Of a DNA stretch of 64,000 nucleotides, positions 33,935 through 42,082 are shown piece by piece. Position 1 is the stretch's first letter, and the number at the start of each line of letters is the position of its first letter. The position numbers and the translations under genes were made by a program. The notes beneath the pieces were generated by a model that was not told the DNA's origin, did no database searches, and saw only the letters and a program-made list of their open reading frames with translations. Source of the DNA: AC-32 sp049644305 (GTDB taxonomy: Bacteria; Actinomycetota; Thermoleophilia; Gaiellales; Gaiellaceae); the NCBI GenBank assembly GCA_049644305.1, contig JBARRQ010000008.1, positions 20,775 to 84,774 of the forward strand. Reading direction: 5' to 3'.

Positions 33935-34621
33935 CTAGCGGCTCCAGGCACGAAGAAGCGTCGCGGCGGCGGCGAGATCGTCACAGACCGCGTCCGCCTC
34001 GAGAAGTGATTCACCGCTCCGTCCTGAGCGCAGCAGGATTGAGCGGACGCCCGCTGCGTGCGCGCTCCTGACGTCACGCGGCGTGTCGCCGATCTCGACA
34101 GTCGCCTCGGCCGGCCAGCCTCCCGCGCGCCCGCGGGCGAGCGCGATCAGGTCGGCCCGGTCCTCCGCGTCGCACCCGAACGCTCCCTGTCCTTCGGGGA
34201 AGAATCGCTCGAGCCCGAGGCGTGCCATGCGTGCCCGCGCCATCGGCTCGGGGTTGCCCGTGAGGAGAGCAAGGCGAACGCCTGCCGCAGCGAGACGGGC
34301 AAGCGCCTCGTTTGCATAAGGAGCAGCCTCCCAGCCGCTCGTGTCGGCGTTGGCCAACAGCGTCGTGTAGCCGACGGCGAACCGGTTGCACCAATCGCTG
34401 AGACGCGCGTCGATCTCGTCATCGTCCAGCCCGGCGGCGCACAGCACCTGGCGAGCGATTCGCTTTGCCGTCTGGCCGGCGTGGTCGGTCCGCTCCACAG
34501 CGTCATCGGGCGGGTCGACGGCGAAGACCTCGCGCAGAGAGGCCAGCATGACCGCGCTTGAGAGTGGATCGTGCGTCAGGAAAAGCGTGCCGTCGACGTC
34601 GAACAGCGCCAGCAGCGCCAT
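33935..34621 (-). CDS. HAD-superfamily hydrolase
   Basis: A 228-residue phosphatase-like protein. Motif I is FDVDGTL (nucleophile and acid Asp), motif II LLTGN, and motif IV GDTPRDV. The cap is helical, as in subclass IA (phosphoglycolate phosphatase / beta-phosphoglucomutase type). Substrate unknown. Its ATG shares one base with the era stop (TGATG), so it is the last gene of the phoH-ybeY-dgkA-cdd-era run. Confidence 0.8.
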   Translation of the reverse strand: MALLALFDVDGTLFLTHDPLSSAVMLASLREVFAVDPPDDAVERTDHAGQTAKRIARQVLCAAGLDDDEIDARLSDWCNRFAVGYTTLLANADTSGWEAAPYANEALARLAAAGVRLALLTGNPEPMARARMARLGLERFFPEGQGAFGCDAEDRADLIALARGRAGGWPAEATVEIGDTPRDVRSAHAAGVRSILLRSGRSGESLLEADAVCDDLAAAATLLRAWSR

Positions 34622-35493
34622 CAAATGCCGAGGCGCTCGAGCATCGCCTCGTCGCGGCGCCATTTCGGCCGCGATTTCACCTTCAGCTCGAGGAAGACCG
34701 GGTGGCCCAGCACCAGCTCGATCTCCGGCCGCGCGCGCGTTCCGATCTGCTTGACGATCGCGCCCCCCTTCCCGATCACGATCTGCTTCTGCGACTCGGT
34801 CTCGACGAAGAGCGTTGCGCGGACAACCTTGTCGGTGAGCTCTTCAATCTCGACGGAGATCGCGTGCGGTAGCTCCTCGCGCGTCAGCTGAAGGGCCTTC
34901 TCGCGGACGAGCTCGGCGATCTGAATCTCAGCTGAGAGGTCGGTGCTTTGCCCAGGGGGGTAGTAGGCCGGGCCCTCCCCGAGGAGGCCGAGGAGCTCCT
35001 CGCGGAGGCTGTCGACTCCGTCCCGGGTGATGGCGCTGACGGGATGGAGCGCGTGGAACTCTCCGAGTTGCGCTGCCCTTGCCATCTGCTCCGCGATGTG
35101 ACCCGGCTTGAGGCGGTCGACCTTGTTCAGCGCGATCACGACGGGGACCCGCCGACCGAAGATCCGCCCCGCGATGAAGCGGTCGCCGGCACCGATGCGC
35201 TCGCGTGCGGAGAGGACGAAGAGGATCGCCTCCACGTCGTCGAGCGACTCGTCGACCGTACGCTGCATGCGCTGGGTGAGGGGATCGCGGGGGCGTTGGA
35301 AGCCGGGCAGGTCGACGAGAGCGAGCTGATAATCGGTGCCGTTCGCAATTCCGACGACACGGTGTCGTGTGGTCTGCGGCTTGTCCGAGACGATCGCGAC
35401 CTTGCCACCGCAGAGCGCATTCACGAGGGTCGACTTGCCCACATTCGGGCGCCCAACGACGGAGACGAATCCGCTCCTCACCAGACCCCACAT
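34621..35493 (-). CDS. era: GTPase Era
   Basis: About 290 residues. The GTPase that binds the 3' end of 16S rRNA during 30S maturation. G1 is GRPNVGKS, G2 includes PQTTRH, G3 is DLPGF, G4 is NKVD and G5 is SA. The C-terminal KH domain has GKGGAIVKQIGTRARPEIE. The ATG at 35493 falls within an inverted repeat (35491-35514); the GTG 12 bases downstream (MRSGFVSVVG) is an alternative start. Upstream ORF codons (Pro/Gly/His-rich) are not typical Era. It follows cdd in the operon. Confidence 0.94.
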   Translation of the reverse strand: MWGLVRSGFVSVVGRPNVGKSTLVNALCGGKVAIVSDKPQTTRHRVVGIANGTDYQLALVDLPGFQRPRDPLTQRMQRTVDESLDDVEAILFVLSARERIGAGDRFIAGRIFGRRVPVVIALNKVDRLKPGHIAEQMARAAQLGEFHALHPVSAITRDGVDSLREELLGLLGEGPAYYPPGQSTDLSAEIQIAELVREKALQLTREELPHAISVEIEELTDKVVRATLFVETESQKQIVIGKGGAIVKQIGTRARPEIELVLGHPVFLELKVKSRPKWRRDEAMLERLGI

Positions 35494-35514
35494 CCCCCAC
35501 CCAGGGTGGGGATG
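35491..35514. repeat. inverted repeat across the era start codon
   Basis: The plus strand reads CATCCCCCACCC then AGGGTGGGGATG, so the arms can fold back on each other almost completely. The minus-strand arm contains the era ATG. In RNA the hairpin would bury the start codon. Confidence 0.5.
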
Positions 35515-35549
35515 CCTGCCCACCGCCCTCGAGAGCCAGCGTACCCGTC

Positions 35550-35584
35550 ATCGGCGCGCGGCACCGTGACGGCTTCGCGCCGAT
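35550..35584. terminator. 9-bp hairpin between cdd and era
   Basis: ATCGGCGCG (35550-35558) and CGCGCCGAT (35576-35584) pair perfectly around a 17-base loop in the 136-base space between the cdd stop and era start, both on the minus strand. There is no U-tract, so it may attenuate or process the operon mRNA. Confidence 0.45.
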
Positions 35585-35629
35585 TGTGTGAATTCTCGCC
35601 CTCGGTCCGCCCGTTACGCAGACCGGTCC

Positions 35630-35995
35630 TCAATCCAGCTCCCAGGTGTCCGGGAGCAGGTCGGCAGGCGAGTACGTGACGACCTCACCCGCGCGGTTGC
35701 GGAAGGTAACTCGATCGAGGCGAAACTCGTACAACCACTGCCGGCAGCCGCCGCAGGGCGAAGCGGTAATGCCGATCGCCTCGAGATCACCCGGGCGGCA
35801 ACCACCCACGACCGCGCGCGCAAGCGCCGCCCGCTCGGCGCAGATTCCGAGCGGGAACGCAGCGTTCTCGACGTTCACTCCCTCGAAGACCCTGCCATCA
35901 CGCGCGCGGACGGCGGCCCCGACGAGGTAGTTCGAATACGGCGCGTAGGCGCGCCCGGCCACAGCGACAGCTCGCTCGTACAGATCCTCAGTCAC
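35630..35995 (-). CDS. cdd: cytidine deaminase
   Basis: A 121-residue homotetrameric-type zinc deaminase converting cytidine/deoxycytidine to uridine/deoxyuridine. The substrate loop is APYSNYLVGAAVRARDG, the first zinc ligand and catalytic Glu are in CAERAALA, and the second ligand pair is PCGGCRQ. GTG at 35995 overlaps the stop of the dgkA/PAP2 gene as GTGA. It is a usual neighbour of ybeY, dgkA and era in Gram-positive-type clusters. Confidence 0.95.
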   Translation of the reverse strand: MTEDLYERAVAVAGRAYAPYSNYLVGAAVRARDGRVFEGVNVENAAFPLGICAERAALARAVVGGCRPGDLEAIGITASPCGGCRQWLYEFRLDRVTFRNRAGEVVTYSPADLLPDTWELD

Positions 35996-36708
35996 GAGAA
36001 CAGCTGAAACACGGCCAGGGTGACGAGTGCGCCGAGGACGCCGCCGTAGCTGACCTCCAACGTCGAATGAATCCCGGACTCGATCCTCGTCTGCGCCACG
36101 AGCAACGCCATGATGAACGTCAGAGACGAGATCAGGAAGCGATGCGGGTCGCCGACGATCAGCGTCGCCGCCATCCAACCTGCGAAGGCGACTGCGGCAT
36201 GGCCTGACGGGAGCCCACCGCGCAAAGGCGTGCCCCGCCCGGTGTAGGCCTTCGCCGCGATCACGATGAAGATCGTGACGACCAATGCGATCAGGGTCAG
36301 CTGCGCGGGAGCGTCCCGCAGCCTGTCGAGCAGGCGGGAGCTGCGCCCCGCGATCTCGCCTGAGAAGACGAGATAGCCGATCGCGATCGCGTTGACTGTC
36401 GCGATCAAGACGGCTCCGGCGGCAATGTCCTTCGCGAGCTTCGCGAGCGGATCGAACGAGGTCGTGGCGACGTCGATCGTGTGCTCGAGCGCCGAGTTGA
36501 TCATCTCGGCGATGAAGACAAACGCAATCGCGAGCAGGAGCGCGATCAGCTCGAGCTTCGAGACGCCGATCGCGAGGCCGGCGACAAGTACGATCGCCGC
36601 CGCCAGGAAGTGAAAGCGCATGTTTCGCTGGGTGCGGAGGACGTGGATGATCCCCTCGAAGGCGAAGTTGAAGCTCTCGAGCAAGGTCTGCGCCCGCCGG
36701 TGACTCAT
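35992..36708 (-). CDS. fusion of DgkA-type lipid kinase and PAP2 phosphatase
   Basis: A 238-residue membrane protein with two domains. Residues 1-115 are a diacylglycerol/undecaprenol kinase: FNFAFEGIIHVLRTQRNMRFH, then the catalytic AEMINSALEHTID. Residues about 135-238 are a PAP2 lipid phosphatase: KAYTGRGTPLRGGLPSGHAAVAFA carries the KxxxxxxRP-like and PSGH motifs, and SGIHSTLEV the third motif. Undecaprenol kinase and undecaprenyl-PP phosphatase are opposing steps of carrier-lipid recycling, so a fusion is unusual. ATG at 36708 overlaps the ybeY stop. Confidence 0.85.
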   Translation of the reverse strand: MSHRRAQTLLESFNFAFEGIIHVLRTQRNMRFHFLAAAIVLVAGLAIGVSKLELIALLLAIAFVFIAEMINSALEHTIDVATTSFDPLAKLAKDIAAGAVLIATVNAIAIGYLVFSGEIAGRSSRLLDRLRDAPAQLTLIALVVTIFIVIAAKAYTGRGTPLRGGLPSGHAAVAFAGWMAATLIVGDPHRFLISSLTFIMALLVAQTRIESGIHSTLEVSYGGVLGALVTLAVFQLFS

Positions 36709-37082
36709 TCGCTCCATCGAGCTTCCCGCTTCGCCATCTCCGCTCCGTGCTGGTACCCGAGTAGGTGCAGAAGCCCGTGCACGAGCGGTCCGCGCCAGGC
36801 GTTCCCGACTACGTCGGGGCAGAGAATCGTGTCCCCGAGCTGGCGCGGAACTCCCTGGCCCAGGTCTTCTTGCGCGTCGATCGGGAACGAGAGCACGTCT
36901 GTCACCTCGTCAAGGCCGAGGTGATCTCGCTTCAGCATGCGCATCTCCTCAGGGCCCACGAAATACAGTCCGAGCTCGCCGTCTTCAACGCCTTCCTCCG
37001 CGAGGACGCGCCTCGCAAGCTCGACTGCTGCGTCCTCCTCGACTTCCAGGCCGCTGCGATTTGCCACCTCGATCGCGACCAT
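36705..37082 (-). CDS. ybeY: endoribonuclease YbeY
   Basis: A 125-residue metalloprotein for 16S rRNA 3'-end maturation and rRNA quality control. The zinc site is HGLLHLLGYQH, three histidines spaced H-x3-H-x5-H. The usual Asp before the last His is Gln here (GYQH rather than GYDH). It is somewhat shorter than typical (about 150). LGLDEVTDVLSFP is a second conserved block. It starts three bases after phoH, and Era, its known functional partner, is in the same operon. Confidence 0.92.
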   Translation of the reverse strand: MVAIEVANRSGLEVEEDAAVELARRVLAEEGVEDGELGLYFVGPEEMRMLKRDHLGLDEVTDVLSFPIDAQEDLGQGVPRQLGDTILCPDVVGNAWRGPLVHGLLHLLGYQHGAEMAKREARWSE

Positions 37083-37085
37083 CCC

Positions 37086-38045
37086 TTACTGCCGGCGCTG
37101 CGTGCCCGTCTCCTCCGTGTGGAGCTTGTACGCCTCGACTATCCGCTGCACGAGCCGATGCCGAACGACGTCCTCGTGGCCGAAGCGGATGAAGGCGATC
37201 CCCTCGATCGAGCCCAGGATGTCCTGTACCTGGATCAGCCCGGATGCCTGCTCACGCGGAAGGTCGATCTGCGTCACGTCTCCGGTGACCACCACCTTCG
37301 AGCCAAAGCCAAGCCGCGTGAGGAACATCTGCATCTGCTCGGGGCTCGTGTTCTGCGCCTCGTCGAGGATGATGAACGAGTCGTTCAGCGTCCTGCCGCG
37401 CATGAAGGCGAGAGGCGCGACCTCGATCGTGCCCTTTTCCATGTACGCCGCGAGGCGGTCGGGATCGAGCATGTCGTAGAGCGCGTCGTAGAGCGGACGC
37501 AGGTAAGGATCGACCTTCGCGAGCATGTCGCCGGGAAGGAATCCGAGCCGCTCGCCCGCTTCGACTGCCGGGCGGGTGAGGATGATGCGGCCGACTTCGC
37601 GGTCCGAGAGCGAGGCGACGGCGAGCGCCATCGCGAGGTACGTCTTACCCGTGCCTGCGGGACCGATCGCAAACGTGACCGTGTGCCGCCGCATGGCGTC
37701 CACGTACCGCTTCTGGTTGAGGGTCTTCGGCGAGATCTTCTTGCCTCGATGCCGCCAGACGACGTCTTCGAAGACCTCGCGGAGATCCTCCGCCTGGTCC
37801 AGCGCGCTGAGCACTGCGTCGACGGTGCTCGGGTCGATCTCATGGCCCCCTTGGACGAGCTCGCCGAGCTCGTCAATCACGGCTCGCGCTTGTGCCACGT
37901 CGGGATCGGAGCCCTCGATTGTGAGGCGGTTGCCGCGGAGCAAGATCGTGCAGCGAAGACGATCTCGCAGCGCGTCGAGAACGCCATCGCCGACGGTCGC
38001 CAGCTCGGCGGCCACATCGTTGGAAACCGACAGAACTTCCTGCAC
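37086..38045 (-). CDS. phoH: PhoH-like ATPase
   Basis: A 319-residue PhoH/PhoL protein. An N-terminal KH-like region (residues 15-75, LTIEGSDPDVAQARAVIDEL) precedes the P-loop GPAGTGKT. RPAVEAGERLGFLPGD and Walker B IILDEAQNTSPEQM follow, and VVVTGDVTQIDLP ends the core. It is a helicase-like ATPase linked to RNA metabolism and to YbeY. GTG at 38045 lies eight bases past TACACT, so it probably heads the operon. A copy of the dispersed repeat lies 60 bases further up. Confidence 0.93.
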   Translation of the reverse strand: MQEVLSVSNDVAAELATVGDGVLDALRDRLRCTILLRGNRLTIEGSDPDVAQARAVIDELGELVQGGHEIDPSTVDAVLSALDQAEDLREVFEDVVWRHRGKKISPKTLNQKRYVDAMRRHTVTFAIGPAGTGKTYLAMALAVASLSDREVGRIILTRPAVEAGERLGFLPGDMLAKVDPYLRPLYDALYDMLDPDRLAAYMEKGTIEVAPLAFMRGRTLNDSFIILDEAQNTSPEQMQMFLTRLGFGSKVVVTGDVTQIDLPREQASGLIQVQDILGSIEGIAFIRFGHEDVVRHRLVQRIVEAYKLHTEETGTQRRQ

Positions 38046-38053
38046 GGGGCCTC

Positions 38054-38059
38054 AGTGTA
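38054..38059 (-). promoter_or_regulatory. -10 hexamer TACACT of the phoH operon
   Basis: TACACT, eight bases, GTG on the minus strand. Confidence 0.45.
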
Positions 38060-38103
38060 GGCGCTCGGCCGGGCCCCGACGCCTCCCACGCCGGTTCGCA
38101 AAA

Positions 38104-38185
38104 TCGGCACGCTTTGGTGACCCACGCGTGCGTGTTTCGTCGTTACGCTCGCAGCGGGGAGGAGGCTGGGCGCGCCTTAAATAGG
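38104..38185 (-). repeat. dispersed intergenic repeat, copy 2
   Basis: The minus strand starts CCTATTTAAGG at 38185, has CCTCCTCCCCGC, GAGCGTAACG and CGCACGCGTGGG (ending 38121), then AAGCGTGCCGA, shared with copy 3. It lies between the yqeY stop and the phoH promoter, oriented toward phoH. Confidence 0.75.
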
Positions 38186-38211
38186 GCAGGTGCCCCGATC
38201 CGCGCCTGGGA

Positions 38212-38655
38212 CTAGGCGAGCTTCTCGCGGACGAGCTGGCTCACGACCGAGCCGTCGGCCCGGCCGGAGACCTGGGGCATCACATCCGCCATAACGCGCC
38301 CGAAGTCGCGCATGCTCGTCGCGCCGACCTCGGCGATCGCGTCATCGACGATCTCCTCCAGATCGTCCTCGGAGAGCGGTTCGGGCATGAACTCCTCGAG
38401 CACGGCAAGCTCCCGCTCCTCGGCCTGCGCCTGCTCCTCGCGGCCACCGCTGCGGAAGGCTTCGGCCGCTTCGGTCCGGCGCTTGCGCTCACGCTGCAGA
38501 ACCTGGAGCTCCTCGTCGTCGTGAAGCGGCCGCAGCAGCTCTTTCTCCGCGCTCCGGAGGCTGGCGAGGATGAGTCGCAGCGCGTTTCGGCGCTCCTCGT
38601 CCCTCGCCACCATCGATTGCTTGAGCTCGTCTTCCAACCGTGCGATCAGGGTCAT
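38212..38655 (-). CDS. GatB/YqeY domain protein
   Basis: A 147-residue all-helical YqeY protein (MTLIARLEDELKQSMVARDEERRNALRLI split by function: N-terminal helical bundle, then the C-terminal YqeY/GatB tail domain). The tail contains MRDFGRVMADVMPQVSGRADG, the conserved end that in GatB contacts tRNA. Its role when free-standing is unclear, possibly tRNA binding. The ATG overlaps the HIT stop by four bases, so it belongs to the mtaB-HIT-yqeY run. Confidence 0.9.
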   Translation of the reverse strand: MTLIARLEDELKQSMVARDEERRNALRLILASLRSAEKELLRPLHDDEELQVLQRERKRRTEAAEAFRSGGREEQAQAEERELAVLEEFMPEPLSEDDLEEIVDDAIAEVGATSMRDFGRVMADVMPQVSGRADGSVVSQLVREKLA

Positions 38656-38981
38656 CCGGCAAGCCCCCAGACGCGCCCGCCCAGTACGTGCCAGTGCAGA
38701 TGGAAGATGGTCTGGCCCGCGCCCTCGCCGACGTTCACCACGACCCGGTAGTCGTCCAGGCCCGCGGTCTTTGCGGTTTCGGCTACGAACTCGAGCATCC
38801 GCTTCGCCTCCTCGGCCGGAAACTCCGGAACGTCCCGGAACGTGTCGACGTGGCGCTCGGGGATGACGAGTAGGTGCGTCTCGGCCTTGGGGTTGAGATC
38901 GCGAACCGCCACGAACCCGTCGGCGGCGTGGATGTGGTCGCCCTCGCGCGCGAGCTGGCAGAAGAGACAGTCCTCAGGCAG
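38652..38981 (-). CDS. HIT-family nucleotide hydrolase, CTG start
   Basis: A 109-residue histidine-triad protein that hydrolyses nucleotide phosphoramidates or AMP esters (HinT/PKCI type). CLFCQLAREGD opens the fold (zinc-like CxxC), DLNPKAETHLLVIPERH follows, and the triad is HLHWHVL. No ATG, GTG or TTG precedes the conserved CLFC in a sensible place. CTG at 38981 is in frame, nine bases past an AGGAGG Shine-Dalgarno, and gives the natural start (M)PEDCLFCQ. It overlaps the mtaB stop by eight bases. I favour CTG; the ATG-type start 93 bases up would add Arg/Ser-rich noncoding residues. Confidence 0.88.
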   Translation of the reverse strand: MPEDCLFCQLAREGDHIHAADGFVAVRDLNPKAETHLLVIPERHVDTFRDVPEFPAEEAKRMLEFVAETAKTAGLDDYRVVVNVGEGAGQTIFHLHWHVLGGRVWGLAG

Positions 38982-40164
38982 CGAGGATCCCCTCCTCCGA
39001 GACCGCCGTCGCGCGCACGCGGACGAGCTCGCCGATCTTGCCCCGCACGAGCCAGGGCGAGTAGTCGTCGCCATACCCCCGGCCGGGACGGTCGATGAGG
39101 ACGACGTCCTCGGAGCCGACCTTCGAGCGCCAACGCGCGAAGCTCTGCCTCCGCGAGAGCTCGCGGAGGGTCTCGCTTCGCTCCCGCTTGGTCCCCACGG
39201 GAACCGTGTCCTCGGCCGCCGTCGACGTCCCCGGCCGCGGCGAGTAAGGGAAAACGTGCACTTTCGAGAGGCCCGCAGCGACGACCAGGTCGAGCGTGCG
39301 ACGGAAGGCCCGCCCGTCCTCGTCAGGAAAGCCGACGATCACGTCACTCGTCAGGTTGAAATCAGCGAGCGGTGCGAGGCGGCGCAGATAGGTGCGGCTG
39401 TCGTAGCTCCGGCCCATTGCGCGCAGGACGCGATCGTCTCCAGACTGCAGCGGGACGTGCAGGTGTCGCGCCACAGTCGGCGTCTCACGCAGCGCGCGGA
39501 TGAGCTCTTCGTTGACATGGTTCACCTCGATCGACGAGAGACGTAGACGCACAAGGCCGGGCGTCGTTCCCGCCGCCCGAACGAGGCGCGCCAGCGAGTA
39601 GCCCGCTTCGCGGTCGCGATAGCAGCCGAGATTGATGCCGGTGAAGACGATCTCGCGGTGGCCTTGGGCGACTCGCCGTCGCACCTCCTCTAGAACGGCT
39701 TCGGCCCTCCGGCTTCGCGAAGGCCCGCGAACGAGCGGGATCACGCAGAAGGCGCACGAGAAGCTGCAGCCGTCCTGGACCTTCACGAACGCACGCACGC
39801 GCTCGAGCCTCGCGTCCGCCTGGACGCAGCCGATCGGGCCGACGTCCCGGGCGACGAAGGCGGGAGTCTCCTCGCTGCGCCGTGCCACGACGACCACGTT
39901 CTCGGGTAGCCCGGCGAACCCGTCTGCCGCCAGGTTCGCGCCGCACCCGGTCACGTACACGCGGGCGTGCGTGCGTGCGGCTCGGGCGGCGGCGTGTCGC
40001 GACTTCCGCACGGCTTCGTGGGTGACGCAGCACGTGTTGACGACGGCGACCTCGCCCCCCTCGCGAAGCTCGGAGTGGCCGTCCGTGAGCAGGCGCTCGC
40101 GGATCGCCTGTGCATCGGCGTAAGAGACCTTGCAGCCCAGGAAGCGGACAGAGAAACCCGCCAC
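38974..40164 (-). CDS. mtaB: tRNA (N6-threonylcarbamoyladenosine 37) methylthiotransferase MtaB
   Basis: A 396-residue radical-SAM methylthiotransferase. N-terminal UPF0004 domain binds the second Fe-S cluster through LGCKVS, NTCCVTHEA and VTGCGANLA. The radical-SAM cluster is CSFSCAFC, followed by GINLGCYRD. A C-terminal TRAM domain (VRGKIGELVRVRATAVSE) contacts tRNA. Lack of MiaB-type QNAD elements and the neighbourhood with prmA/dnaJ point to MtaB rather than MiaB. GTG at 40164 is chosen because the ORF further upstream overlaps prmA with non-family residues. Confidence 0.9.
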   Translation of the reverse strand: MAGFSVRFLGCKVSYADAQAIRERLLTDGHSELREGGEVAVVNTCCVTHEAVRKSRHAAARAARTHARVYVTGCGANLAADGFAGLPENVVVVARRSEETPAFVARDVGPIGCVQADARLERVRAFVKVQDGCSFSCAFCVIPLVRGPSRSRRAEAVLEEVRRRVAQGHREIVFTGINLGCYRDREAGYSLARLVRAAGTTPGLVRLRLSSIEVNHVNEELIRALRETPTVARHLHVPLQSGDDRVLRAMGRSYDSRTYLRRLAPLADFNLTSDVIVGFPDEDGRAFRRTLDLVVAAGLSKVHVFPYSPRPGTSTAAEDTVPVGTKRERSETLRELSRRQSFARWRSKVGSEDVVLIDRPGRGYGDDYSPWLVRGKIGELVRVRATAVSEEGILAA

Positions 40165-40177
40165 GGCGCCCGGGACT

Positions 40178-40912
40178 CTACTCTTCGCGCCGAAACAGGT
40201 CGGCCGCCCAGCCTCCCTCGACTCGCCGTTCCACGTGCGTGCAACCAACCGGCGCCGGCCGCTCGGACTCGAGGTAGCCGGAGACGATCAGGCTGCGCGC
40301 CTGTAGCCGCCCGGAGAGCGCGTGCGCGAACGCAGCGGAGACATTGGCGACCACCACGTCCGAGGGCGGAAGCTCTTGCGAGAGCGCATCCCCGAGGCGA
40401 AGATCGATGGCGATGCGGTTCGCGTCCGCATTTCGGCGCGTGGCATCGAACGCCGCCCGGTCGTGGTCGATCGCGACAACAGGAGCGAAACCCATTCTGC
40501 AGGCGGCGATCGCGATCACGCCGGAGCCGCAGCCAACCTCGAGCAGGCTCCCGGGCTCGAGCTGCAGCAGGAGCTCGAGTGACAGCCTTGTCGTCGGATG
40601 CCCCCCGGTCCCGAAGGCACGGCCGGGGTCGATCACCACTACGCGCACATCGGGCGGAGGCCGCTCCCATGGCGGCCCGACCCAGAGGGCCCCGATCCGA
40701 ACCGGACGGTGGAAATCCCGCCAGCGCCGCTCCCAGCCCGAGGCCACGTCGCGCGACGAGACGTCGCTGAAGGCGGCCCAGAGCCGTTCCTCGCCGCCGG
40801 CATCCGTGTAGGCCGCCAACTCGAGCCCGTCGGAGGTATCGCGCTCCTCGAAGCCCTCGGGGAAGAGCTCCAGCATGAGCGCCCGCGCGATCTCCGCACG
40901 CTCGGGCGGCAC
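40178..40912 (-). CDS. prmA: ribosomal protein L11 methyltransferase
   Basis: A 244-residue SAM methyltransferase modifying L11. GRAFGTGGHPTTRLSLELL is the PrmA signature, VGCGSGVIAIAACRMG the SAM loop, and VVVANVSA the motif IV position (family usually NILA). The N-terminal L11-recognition domain is short. Its position between dnaJ and mtaB is conserved in many bacteria. Start is GTG at 40912. Confidence 0.9.
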   Translation of the reverse strand: MPPERAEIARALMLELFPEGFEERDTSDGLELAAYTDAGGEERLWAAFSDVSSRDVASGWERRWRDFHRPVRIGALWVGPPWERPPPDVRVVVIDPGRAFGTGGHPTTRLSLELLLQLEPGSLLEVGCGSGVIAIAACRMGFAPVVAIDHDRAAFDATRRNADANRIAIDLRLGDALSQELPPSDVVVANVSAAFAHALSGRLQARSLIVSGYLESERPAPVGCTHVERRVEGGWAADLFRREE

Positions 40913-40938
40913 GACGGCGGCGACCCGACGAATCGAAG

Positions 40939-42057
40939 TCAGCGGAAGGCGCTCTTCAGCTTTTCGAAGAACCCCTCGTCCTGGCGGTACGTATCGTCGA
41001 CGGCCTTGCTCTCGAACTCCTGGAGCAGACCACGCTGCTCCTCCGTCAAGCGGCGCGGAACCTGGACGTTGACGAGCACTCTCTGGTCTCCGCGCCCGAA
41101 GCCTTGGAGGACGGGCATCCCCCGGCCGCGCAGGACTCGGATCTCGCCGGGCTGCGTCCCGGGCTCGACCTCGAGGTCGATCTCGCCGTCGAGTGTCGCC
41201 ACCTGCACCGTCGTCCCGAGCGCGGCCTGGGTCATCGTCAGGTCGATGGTCGAGAAGATGTCGTTTCCCTCTCGAACGAAGCGTGGATCGCGGCGGATCC
41301 GGATCTGGACGTAGGCATCACCCGAGCGGCCGCCCAGCGACCCGGCATGGCCCTCGCCGGCGAGCCGGATCTGTTGACCGTCGTGGATCCCGGGAGGGAC
41401 CTCGACCGGGAGCTTCCGCTCCTCGACGATCCGCCCGGAGCCCTCGCAGGCAGGGCACGGGTGCTCGATCACGCGCCCGGCGCCGCCGCAGCGCGGGCAT
41501 GTCTGCGAGCGGACGAACTCTCCGAACGCCGTCTGGGAGACGTGCTGCAGTCGTCCCGCGCCGGCGCAGGCCGGGCAGGTAACGGGCTCGGTCCCGGGCT
41601 CGGCGCCGCTGCCTCGACACGTCTCGCAAGCGACAGCCACGGGGAACGGAACCTCGCGGGTGATTCCGGTCGCCGCCTCCGCAAGCTCGATCTCGATCTG
41701 GGCGACAACGTCGCCGCCACGCGCTCGCCCGGGGCGGGCCGAAACGCCGAAGAGGTCGTCGCCGAAGAAGGCGGAGAAGAGGTCCGAGAGGCTGCCGAAA
41801 TCGAAGCTCGTCGGCCGGAAACCGCCTCTGCGGAGGCCGGCGTGGCCGTATCGATCGTAGAGCTCCCTGGTCTCGGGCTTGGCGAGAACTTCATACGCCT
41901 CGACAACCTCGCGGAATCGGCCCTCTGCATCCGGCTCCTGCGAGACGTCGGGATGAAGGGTCCGGGCGAGCCGACGGAAGGCCTTCTTGATCTCGGTCTC
42001 GTCGGCCGTCGGCCGAATCCCGAGTACTTCGTAGTAGTCCCGCTCGGTCGTCGCCAT
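40939..42057 (-). CDS. dnaJ: chaperone protein DnaJ
   Basis: A 372-residue type I J-protein. The J-domain is residues 5-70 (YYEVLGIRPTADE, HPD at residues 36-38). Only a very short Gly/Phe segment follows (HAGLRRGGFRPTSFDFG). The zinc-binding centre has four CxxCxGxG-like repeats: CETCRGSG, CPACAGAG, CPRCGGAG and CPACEGSG. It stimulates DnaK ATPase and presents unfolded clients; dnaK and grpE are not in this window. Start is ATG 42057, 26 bases after hrcA. Confidence 0.94.
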   Translation of the reverse strand: MATTERDYYEVLGIRPTADETEIKKAFRRLARTLHPDVSQEPDAEGRFREVVEAYEVLAKPETRELYDRYGHAGLRRGGFRPTSFDFGSLSDLFSAFFGDDLFGVSARPGRARGGDVVAQIEIELAEAATGITREVPFPVAVACETCRGSGAEPGTEPVTCPACAGAGRLQHVSQTAFGEFVRSQTCPRCGGAGRVIEHPCPACEGSGRIVEERKLPVEVPPGIHDGQQIRLAGEGHAGSLGGRSGDAYVQIRIRRDPRFVREGNDIFSTIDLTMTQAALGTTVQVATLDGEIDLEVEPGTQPGEIRVLRGRGMPVLQGFGRGDQRVLVNVQVPRRLTEEQRGLLQEFESKAVDDTYRQDEGFFEKLKSAFR

Positions 42058-42082
42058 CAACTCACCAAGCGTAGCTCCGGGA

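Noticed and set aside
38050..38125. Separate gene reading from GTG 38125 inside the repeat
   Set aside because: No homology or Shine-Dalgarno; it runs antisense-like into phoH and the GTG is part of the repeat's conserved GTGGG block.
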